NCBI GenBank assembly: GCA_012932295.1
Contig: JAAONU010000004.1
Location: 28,064,304-28,128,303, forward strand
Source of the DNA: Cyclina sinensis
Lineage: Eukaryota; Mollusca; Bivalvia; Venerida; Veneridae
Reading direction: 5' to 3'
DNA: 64,000 nt
In this document: in pieces, positions 27,601-39,600 of the stretch
Position numbering within the stretch: position 1 is the stretch's first letter
Layout of the letters: the number at the start of each line of letters is the position of its first letter
Position numbers and translations under genes: made by a program
Notes under the pieces: generated by a model
What the model was told of the DNA's origin: nothing
The model's input: only the letters and a program-made list of their open reading frames with translations
The model's database searches: none

Positions 27601-30600
27601 AATCTTTTTTTCTCATAAATATTCCTAGTTTTCATCCTAATGACTTGTTTAAATAAATAACAGAGTTAACTTGACAGACATGGGTCACATTTTCTAGCTA
27701 TTGAATGGACCATAAACTTGTCACCTTATATTAACCATCTGTATACATGTATGATGTACATGACTACTTACATTAATCATCTGTATACATTTATAATTGC
27801 AATAACATTAATCATCTATATACATTTATGATTGCACTTACATTAATCATCTATATACATTTATGATTGTTCTTACATTAATCATCTGTATACATTTATG
27901 ATTGCACTTATGATTGCACTTACATTAATCATCTGTATACATTTATAATTGCACTTACATTAATCATCTGTATACATTTATGATTGCACTTACATTAATC
28001 ATCATTCTGTATACATTTATGATTGCACTTACATTAATCATCATTCTGTATACATTTATGATTGCACTTACATTAATCATCATTCTGTATACATTTATGA
28101 TTGCACTTACATTAATCATCATTCTGTATACATTTATGATTGCACTTACATTAATCATCATTCTGTATACATTTATGATTGCACTTACATTAATCATCTG
28201 TATACATTTATGACTGCACTTACTTTAATCATCTGTATACATATGCAATGTACATGATTGTACTTACATTAATCATCTGTACACATATGCAATGTACATG
28301 ATTGCACTTACATTAATCATCTGTACACATATACGATGTACATGATTGTACTTACATTAATCATCTGTACACATATACGATGTACATGATTGTACTTACA
28401 TTAATCATCTGTACACATATGCAATGTACATGATTGCACTTACATTAATCATCTGTACACATATACGATGTACATGATTGTACTTACATTAATCATCTCC
28501 TCTCCTTGTATACTATAAGCTCCTGAACATAGCACTCTCTTTTGTATGGTACCAAATCTCTCAAACATAACCTAATAACAAAATCATATGACAGTAACTG
28601 GATCAAAACAATGAGTTTATTAAGACTGTCTCGGAATACAGACAAATATATCAATACAATGCAAAATTGTGCATCTCTTTTTTGCTGTCTTTCATTTTAC
28701 AATATTCTATGTCTAGATGGACTGACTTTTTCTAAACCTGTAGTTTAGAATTAACACTGGTAGGAGTGTAATAACTTTTTTTCATAATATATCTCAATGA
28801 CATGTAATTTTAAAAGTTTGTGATGTTTTTATCAGCATGAAAATTAAACAAGAGGGCCAAGATGGCCCTATATCGCTCACCTGAGAATCATTGCACAGAA
28901 ACATAAAAATCAGGATGTAAGTTATCGTCCGGTGCCCTATTTTGACGCTGACCTATTTCGACGCCATTTTTGTTTTTCTTTTGTTTCTGATATAAGCGAC
29001 TTCCGCTGATGTCATAACTTTACTATATCGTAGTAAACTGACTTCACTATCGATCACGTTAATCGAGTGGAAAATAAGAGATGCAAAGGTAGGAGTTTAT
29101 GAATTTGATCTCATATAATATGTTTTCGTATGTTTTTTCTAATGCAAAAAATATTGAAACTTCATGCGTCATTTTCTTTGCTAAAATGAGCGTGGGAAAC
29201 TTGTAAGCCTCTGTCTGCTGCGCTCGCTGTTCCCATTCATAGGTCACGTGACAGTCTTGTGATCAGCCATTTATTTATATGGTTTAATCAGTCTTGTGTA
29301 ATATGTAAGCGTTATAGACATTTTGTCAACCATCTTTTATTAATTGATATTTAATTGAATGCTAACACTTTTAATTGTAAATTAACATAAGTGATGCCTA
29401 AGTTTCAGTATTTCTTATCTATTTCAGGTTCCATAAAGAAATTATGTATAGATGCTACACCACTACATCTACTATGGTTAAGGCTCTGGAGAAGGTCATG
29501 AGGAGCTCCAATTAAAACCACTGCCAAAGTGTTACATACACTTTTTTAAACTGAATAAATAAAGTGGTAAACCATATTTATGTGTTGTTATATTGTAGAT
29601 CCTGGCTGCTGCTGGTATTGGTGGATACCGTAAGTACAAAATTCACAGTGTACTCAGTGCAGTAGAGTGATAGAAAAAGCTGTATCGAGGCAGCCAATCA
29701 GGGGCGTCATTTTAGGTCACTGTCAAAAATCATGGCTGCAACCATATAACCTATGATAGATGCTGTTTCCTTAAAAATAAACAACCCTTTTAGTTTTAAT
29801 GGTTTAAGTGCATTGGTCAAAGATATTACTTGATTTAGAATGTTTATGTTTTAACCCATCTGATGTGTTGTATTTGCCTGTCAGTAAATTATATCTTAAC
29901 AGCGTCGACACTGGTCACTCGAGGATAGTAGGTCAAGGCCAAGATCATCCACAGTCAAAGATTTAATCTGCATGCAAAATTATCTAATGTTTCATTGTTG
30001 TAGCTGAACAGAACGTCTTCTAAGAATAGGCCCTGTGACCTATTTATTGACCCTGGATGACCCATATACAATCCCATCCTAGATTTTATCAAGACAAACA
30101 TTCTGACCAAATATTAGGAAAATCAGGAGAAAAATACAGCTTCTATCGCATACACAACTTTTTCTTAGATTGGACCCCGTGACCTAGTTTTTGACCCCAG
30201 GTGACCCATATACAATCCCAATCTAGATTTCATCAAGACAAACATTCTGACCAAGATTCATAAAGATCCAATGAAAAATACAGCCTCTATCGCATACAAA
30301 AGGTTTATCTAAGATTTGACCCCATGACCTAGTTTTTGAACCCAGATTACCCATATTCAATCCCAACCTTGAACTCATCAAGACAAACATTCTGACAAAA
30401 TATTAGGAAAATCAAATGGAAAATACAGCTTCTATTTTATACACAAGGTTTTTCTAAGATTTGACCCCATGATCTAGTTTTTGACCCCAGATGACCCATA
30501 TATAAGCCCAACCTAGATACCATAGAGACAAACATTCTGACCAAATATTAGGAAAATCGGATGAAAAATACAGCTGCTATCACATTCACAAGCTTTTTCT

Positions 30601-33600
30601 AAGATTTGACCCCATGATCTAGTTTTTGACCCTAGATGACCCATAAACAATCCCAACCTTGATCTCATCAAAACAAGCATTCTGACCAAATATTAGAAAA
30701 ATCCAATGGAAAAGACAGCCTCTATCGCATACACAAGGTTTTTCAAAGATTTGATCCCGTGTCCTAGTTTTTGACCCCAGATGACCCATATACAATCCCA
30801 ACCTAGATACCATACAGGCAAACATTCTGACCAAATATTAGGAAAATCAGATAAAAATTACAGCTTCTATCGCATACACAAGGTTTCTCTAAGATGTGAC
30901 CCTGTGACCTAGGTTTTGATCCCAATTGACCCATATACAATCCCAACCTAGATTTCATCAAGACAAACATTCTGACCAAATATTAGGAAAGTGGGATGAA
31001 AAATACAGCTTCTTTCGCATACACAAGGTTTTTCTAAGACTGGACCCCGTGACCTAGTTTTTGACCCAGATGACCCATATACAATCCCAACCTAGATCTC
31101 ATCGAGACAAACATTCTGACAAAATATTAGGAAAATCCAATGAAAAATATAGCTTCTATCGCATACACAAGGTTTTTCTTAGATTGGACCCTGTGACATA
31201 GTTTTTGACCCCAGATGACCCATATACAATCCCAACCTAGATTTCATCAAGACAAACATTCTGACCAAGTTTCATAAAGATCCAATCACAAATACAGCCT
31301 CTATCGCATACACAAGGCAAATGTGAACAGACAGACGACGGGCATCCAGCGATCACAATAGCTCACCCTGAGCATTCGCTCAGGTGAGCTAAAAAACGAG
31401 ATAAAAATTTTAACATGACCAATTATCATGTAAGAAAAAAATTTAAATGACTCATTATTATGCCAGAGAGGACTGACAAATCTCAGAGATTTCCCATTAT
31501 GAAGGAAAGCGGGGAACCTAAGTAACCTTGCTAAAGCTTGTGTTTACTATTCTACCCATGACGGGAAATTAAAGTCATGTACAATTCTTTTAATACATAC
31601 CAAAAGAATATTGTTTGGTAAGGTGCTTCCCTGCACAACAACCCTGAATTCCAGCAGCAAGGTACTTAAGGTTTTGCGTATGTCCAGTTTACCAGGGTTA
31701 TCAATCGCTGTCTTCAGATGAGCTATCAACCACTCCCAGGAGTGCAGTGCCAAACTTTCTACAAGGCCAAAAATTCATGATTGATGAATTATTTAATGAC
31801 AACTGAAAAAAGCTTCTATATTTAGTTTTGCATTTAATTCACATCAAACATACATAAGCTATCTTTCAAGTCTAATCTAAGAAAATAACTCACACCTCTT
31901 GAAAAATGACTCACAGCAAACTGATAAGAAATTACTACTTACGCGTTCTGAAAGCTGGCTCTACGCCAACTGATGAAAAAAAAATTGCTTACACATTTTA
32001 AAACTGATTTGATGACAAACGAACAGGTATATTGCAGACACATTCTGGAATCTTGATAATAATTCTTTTCAAAATTTGTAAACTTGCTCACTGTTAAATT
32101 GAGATCTTTTTTTTTTAAACTTCATTTCATTTTGCTCATTGCTAATTGATCAGCGTTAACTTAGTATATTATATTGTATATTATACCAAGTTTCTGATTT
32201 TTTGTCAATTTCTCCTCCTTCAGTTTTCAAATCTATCCAATTTTAGACATAAATTGTTGCAATTTACATTCATTTACATACATGCATTTTTTTTCTGTGA
32301 TTGGGCTTTTATACCGTCTGTTCAATATAAATGCTATCATTTACATGTAGATCTATATTTTTATACTGTCTGTTCATTATAAATGCTATCATTTACATGT
32401 AGATCTATATTTTTATACTGTCTGTTCATTATAAATGCTAACATTTACATGTAGATCTATCTTCTACAAAATCTCCTATCAACAATTTCATCATTTCACC
32501 CTATAAGTAACAGTTTAATAGTCTAAAGACAGAAAGAACAGAGTAACAATTTTCAAAAGGCACAATTTTCATACATGTACCACAGTGTACAAATTATAGC
32601 CATCTTTAAGCCAACATTTTTGAAAACTACAAGCAGGACTTTGAACTTAGACCTTAAACTTATATGACTGACTGTTGGTGAGCACTATGTCTGTACACCA
32701 CTTGCATTTACCCAGGTAAATTAACCCCAACCATACTGGATGGACAGACCTGGTGTGTCTTTCCCTAAACTAGTACACAGCAGAGACGCAGTAGTTATCA
32801 ACACTTCCGCATGCTTGATGTAGAATGCCGGTCCTGTCACTATTCTGTGTGTAAAGGGATCTGAAATAAGAAGAGGAATAATTCTTTCATACAAGTACAC
32901 TCATTCTACTTCATAATCTCTGAGTACATGGAGGAATGTGCAAAATTAATGAAGATACCAGACTTTTTTTCATACAATATTTCCCCCAATAAACTGAATT
33001 TAATACTAACCACTTCAAAACATCACAGCCGAAATTTTAAACCATTTTAAAGTCACAATTTTGGTGTCACAGGAAAAAAGACATTCTTATATATTTACAT
33101 TATTAAATTTGTTGTTATCTTAATTTCTCAAACTGACAAACTTCCAAACAACTCACTTACCCAGTTTGAACTTATGGCTCAGTTCTCTGCCTTCTTCAAC
33201 ATTTCCTAGAAAATGGGCAAGAGCTTCACATCCAAGCAGCTGTAGAGATTTAAATGTAGGCTGGGTACCAGAATGAACTAGTGACCCTGAAACAAAAATA
33301 AAATAAAGAAATCAGGTCCAATTCTTTATGGATAAGGGTACCAGTATTAGTTGATCTGTAATAAAGTTCTGATTATCAGTTTGGGCTTCCTCATTTGTCA
33401 GTGTCAAAGAAATATCTCTAGGAAATACTGGAAATACTTTTTATTTATAGTATGCTCCCAGCTTCACAACAGACTATCCCATTCATTTAAAAGCACTGAC
33501 ATCATTTCAAGCTAGGGCTAGTACCAGCTGAAAAATCTGCCTACATGTATTAATTGTTGGTACATGTACTAGTAGACCCTATGACTAAAGCCCATTAAGA

Positions 33601-36600
33601 ATTTAAGGTATCCTGTGTTAAGGGGATAGTGTCAAAAAACAGAAAACATCTTATTCCAGAGACACTTCTAGTTCTTCTATATGCTCAGTGTAAAGCACCA
33701 ATACAATATTATAACTTCTCATCTGAAATAAATGAGTTGGGTATCAAACCCAAGACCCCAAGATTACAACATCTGTGCAATACCTCCAATCTGTCTGTTC
33801 CATTTAACACATCTTAAACTGATGTACATACGCTACAATATATTACTTCGTTATCACTATTCATGTGTAAACAGTGTTCTTTTGTATTTGTGTACTTCTA
33901 TTTCAAATTTCTGATTGACCGTCTGCTGTTTTAACCTATTTTATCCCTTTTTTAAAATTCTTTTTATCTCAATCAAAGGTAACAACAGTAACTGAAACTT
34001 TGTATCTATGAGGGCACTTACTTGGTGTGGGTCCTCCATTATGCTTCTGAAGCTTGCCCCCAACGCAGAAATTCAATAATGGGTCAGCTACCTGTAAAAA
34101 AAGCCATTTAAAGATCACAATGCAACAGCAAACAACGAAAATGATGACAAGCTTTCAACAAGGAACAATGATAGTGATGGCAACCTTCAGTGGTTAGCTA
34201 GATAAACTAGAACTATCACTAAAGGTGATTAATACCCCCACATGGGTGCTTGATACTGGAACTGGAAAGCTTAAAATCAATGGCATAAAGTGACATAAAA
34301 AACATGGAAATATGTATATATCTTATATTTAATAATATTGTATATAGAGAAAACAATTACCAGTAGACAATTGAACCATATATTTTCTAGTACAACTAGC
34401 TGATGCTCTAGCTGATCTCTTCTGGAATAAGACATCTAGAGCACTGACGAGCTTTACTTCAAACACGATCATCATCAAATTTTACAAGTACATATTTGGG
34501 CTTGAATACATCCTTATCCATCTGGGAATAAATCCCTGACTGTTCCTGTAACTCATGAGGAATCATCCAGAAACTGTTATTCTATTCTTATTTAAAGTGA
34601 ACGGTGACCTTGATCCAAATGGCCCAATCTTCAATCCAGAGCGTCGTCTTTATAGATACTATCTTTAAAGAAAGTTTCATCAAAGTATCTCATTCGTAAC
34701 TCAAGTTATTGAGCAGAAACCTTTTTATTTATTTTTGGTAACAGTGACCTTGTCCTTGGCCCCACCAGCCCGAATATCTAAGTTGACCTGTATGTTATGA
34801 TGTTACACCTGTGTACCAAAAATTGTTTTAATCTGTCAAGCCATTCATGAGTTATTGTTAGGAAACTGTTTTTCTATTTTTAGTAACAGTGACCTTGACC
34901 TTGGCCCACCAGCCCCAATATCAAAAGTGACCTGTATCTTATGATGTTACACCTGTGTACCAAAAATTTTTTTAAATCTGTCTAGCCTTTCATGGGTAAT
35001 CATCCAATAACTGTTTTTCTATTTTTAGTACCAGTAATCTTGACCTTGGCCCAACAAGCCCCAATATCGTACTTGACCTGTATCTTGTGATGTTACAACT
35101 GTGTACCAAAATTTTTTTAATCTGTCTAGCCTTTCATGAGTTATCATCCAGAAACCGTTTTTCTAATTTTAGTCACAGTGACCTTGACCCCACCGGCCCC
35201 AATATCGAACTTGACCTGTATCTTATGATGCTACAGCTGTGTACCAAAAACTGTTTAAATCTGTCTAGCCTTTCATGAGTTATTGATGTGACCCCAGGTA
35301 CCAGGACTAAAACTTTAACTAACCATTTACTTATTAAGAAACTTACCTAGATCTACATGAACTTTGCTTGATCAATGAATTGTAAAAGTTGTATAGGTCA
35401 TTACATGTACCAGTTGTTGACTTTAACCAGGCATAAAACGATAAATGAACTGTACCTCGATTTTTAAACAAAACACTTAAGCTCATTTAAACAGGTTATA
35501 CCCATGGTATTATCCGCTGGTACTCTTATGTGCAAGAAATCCTTATCATGACACTTCAGTTGTATTCTTTTGTAAACAACCCTCTTGTGTTGACTTTATT
35601 CTGTTATAATTCTTTGATTGTTTGTATTTTCATGTAATGTCTGATTTCCTTAGATGAAGAATTTAATCTTCCATCAAACTGCCAAGTAACCTTGTTAAAA
35701 TCCATATAATTCACTGTAATTTCCTTAAAATGTAACTTTACATGTGTTGCAAATTTACTGCAGGCCGCCATTTTGTACTATGCATTACGTGCTATTTATA
35801 GCTGTTGTATCGGTTAGTTTCCCTAACGACTAGTAAAAAAGGATCATAGACGGAAGATGTTTCAGTTTTGTGCATCTCAAATTACTCCACAAAAGGTAGA
35901 GAATTTTTGGAAAGTCATTATTGTATTTACTTATAGCTCAGTTACTGTAAATTTTCCTCCATTAAAGTTTTAGTGCAGTTCGATCAATTTTTGATCGTCT
36001 TCAACCATTTTTGCCTGACAACCACCAACCATTTTTGGCTGGTTGATTGTTTTTCTACCATTTCAACCACTTTTGGGCAGTGGTTGGGCGTTTTCATATA
36101 AATACAGTGAAATCAGCCGTTTAAAGGGAGTCTAGTCTTGTCTTTCTTTTAAGCAACGTCTGTTACGCTGTTTGACATTTAAGTCAGATATTTACAAGTG
36201 TTAGAAATTTTAACGGTCATTGAATAGGTTTAGTCTGCAATTTCGACAGTAATTTTAGTAAGCTAGATTCTTTATAGAAAGACAATTTATTTGCAAGACC
36301 TGCATTTTATAAGTTTTTACAGCATAATTAAATACTGTCTCACAATATATTTAATATTTACCGACTTCTAACATTATTTTGTTTTTTGTATTGATAAATG
36401 ACATAAGTGGCTACGGTTCACTGACTCGCACATCTATGGGACGCCGTTTTCGTCTTAAATTAATCGATAATAAAAGCAGAATTTCATCTTGGTTATTTCA
36501 TATACAGAACTCCTGCACATTTTCCATTAATATCAGTGACTCATATGTTGATTGAACAACTTGACAACTGAAGTCTATATGTTTAATTGTGACTGCTGCC

Positions 36601-39600
36601 ATTAAACATCTGTATTTATCACATTGTAATAAATGTTTGTAACTGTTGCTGTTATTGTGAGATAGCATATTTATAACTTAACAACATACATGAATAAAAT
36701 TATTCAAATGTTACATCTGAGTTGTGCATAAGTACAAGTAGAAAGTCTACCGCTACCAATCCTTAAAGCTCTTGTTTAAGAACCAACCACTACAACGGTT
36801 AAATTCCACAGAAGATTACACCAACAGATAACGCTACCAATAAGGGAGATAGGAAAACAACACCTGTAAGACCTGTAGTGCCGGCACGCGACATTATCGT
36901 CCGGAAAACATGACGGACCGACGGACTGACACACCAACCGACCACCAAGCTCACTCCTATATACCCCCTCAAACTTTGTTTGTGGGGGTATAATTACTGA
37001 AACTGAAATACAGAGTTTTAAAGAAAGTAAACACTAAAAGTTGGGGTAATCAAACAAATGCAAGATATATTTGAATATGATGAAACTGGTAATATATTCA
37101 TGCTCTTTTTTTTCTGTACTAAAAATAAATTTGTGAGCAAAACGTTCAGTCCATTCCAGTAAAAATTTATCCCACCACAGGAAAGCACTTTCAACAGGGA
37201 CCTATCCCCTATAGAAGCCTGAAAAGAAAGGATCCCAATCAAAGAGGGGAAAAAACTACAGAGGGAATTTCTTTTACCCTCCTGGGGTTGGATTATATGT
37301 TCTACTGCAATGGCTATAAGATAAATGCATAGAAACTTAGATAACTGATGACAAGGATGCATTTGTAAAAAAAAATGCTATGCCACAGCTAAGATAACTT
37401 ATACAAGAAACAATTCCTTTTAGAGTTTCAAATATACATAAAAAATACCAGTTCAAAATTTGGTGAAACTTTGTCTCCTAGCAACCAGAGGAAATGCCAC
37501 CAACAAGCCAGTTTCTCCAAGGCAACGCTCTCAGTTTTTGTGTTATTGTGTTTAAAGACCTGCATGATGAGGTTTATCTTCTTAGGGTCTTGGATGACAG
37601 CTAAAAAAATATCCCATATATATTTAAGTGAACAGAAGTTTTACATTCTACGATTACATCTTCAACATATTTCAATAGCCTATAGACCTATAGTTTATTT
37701 AACTATCAGTCAAATGATTTCACCACAAAAGCAGTCTAATTTTAAGAAGTGTTTTGAGAGTGGTAAATCTTTACTGGAGAACTCAAGCTAAACACCACAT
37801 TAAGTACAGTATGACAAAAGTAATAAACTAAACAATGACCTCAATATATCTCTAAGCTACTTACATTTATTGAGAGCGAAATTGTCAATCAACTGTCGCC
37901 AAGCCTGAAATGCTGCTATCTTAATCGGAGGTTCAGCACTCTTAAAGCCAAGCTCAACAACTGCCATGAACTCATTTATATAGGACACATTATGCAGTTC
38001 CTGAAAACAAAGTCAATCAAGGTATCAGCTTCCTGTAAATTTTTGGCACTTAACTTCATGACCTCATCTGGAAAACTGATAGACTAGTGACGATTAGCTT
38101 AAATTTTTTTGTGAAACTGTCATACTGAAATGATCATATTGCTGCTGACAAAAAACAACTGAAGTATATTGCTTGATGTTGTCATACTAACCTGCCCATA
38201 AAACTGTACCAGAGTGCCCCAGCATCTCAAAACATACACACTCACTTTCCAGTTCTCCTTAAAAAGTTCCTTTAACCCTGGTAGGATTTTCTGAAAACAT
38301 AACATTATTGGTTCTTAATATACAGTGCCATAAATCTTTTTAGACCCGGGGCAATCCTAAGGTGACATGGTCTGTCAAACACACTATATTAGGTATCAGC
38401 TGCACATGTGACCTGGCAACCAGCTTGTGTATTTAGATCAAATGTTATTTTTTGAAAGTGATATAATGAATCTTGCAAAACTAGTAAACCATTCAGCTTT
38501 ATCAATAAGTGTATGGAAGTCATACATACAAAGTCAAAATAAATGTTTTGTAGAAGACATTAAACCATTAAAACATTTAAAGGTATTATTAATGATTTGT
38601 TAATTACTGTGAAATCATTTATATTTGTGGGCATAAAATTTCGTGGTTCAAGGCAAAATTACTATTCCGTGGAGTCTTAAATTCATGGATTTCAATTTCC
38701 AGGTGAAAAAAAAAGCAAAATTCCATAACTAGCTGCCAACTTGCATACATGTGCAGACAAAACTTGAGCATCATCCGAATAAACCAGCAGAGATGCGTTT
38801 CTATGGAAATTAGCATACACGATGTCTCAATTAACAGGCGTGAAGTGTCAATTATAGTTTATTGTCATACATCACATCTTTGTTTTTGATCCATAAAATG
38901 TGTGTACTCAATGTCCCAATTAACAGGCATGAGTGTCAGTTATAGTTAACTGTCATATGTCGCATCTTTGTTTATGATCCAAAAAATCTGCGTCAAACCC
39001 TTTCTGTATCAATTATATGATGTGCAAGATGTTGGCATTTCATCTGTGATGCAGCGACATCAAATTAAAATTAGCACCAATTAGATGCTTTGTTTGTTTT
39101 ATGGCAATTAGCACTACTTTGTCGAGATTGTATTTATACTATATATACAGATCATGCATTTAAACTTTCTGACAGCAGTGTATAAATGAAGTTAGCAGCC
39201 GAAATATGTCTGTCACGTGATGTTAAATTAAAAATAACCTACTAGTACTTTCTCTTTTGGCAAATTCGCCAGAAAACAATGGACTGAAGACAAATTTAAA
39301 AACAAACAGAAATTGCAGGTAATATATTCTATGAGGGCCTTAGTCTGTACAAATCAGTGATTTAAAAACCAATAATGCACAAAACCTCAACGCCTACATG
39401 AAAGAAAAGGACGGAGACTCGCCAGGCCGCGACGATCAAAATGCCCGATCTGGTTTCTTCAATCGCATTTTTTTTATACCAAATTTTTCATTGGCATTTG
39501 ATTTCGTGGATAAGCTGACCCATGAAATCCCTGAAAATTAGTGTCGCACGAATAATAATGATTTCACAGTAGTTCAATACAACTCCGGCACATTCTGCAC

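Noticed and set aside
27964..28213. Open frames on both strands repeating a 13-residue motif
   Set aside because: They result from a 39-bp repeat (a multiple of three); no start context or splice support, and the repeat is intronic.
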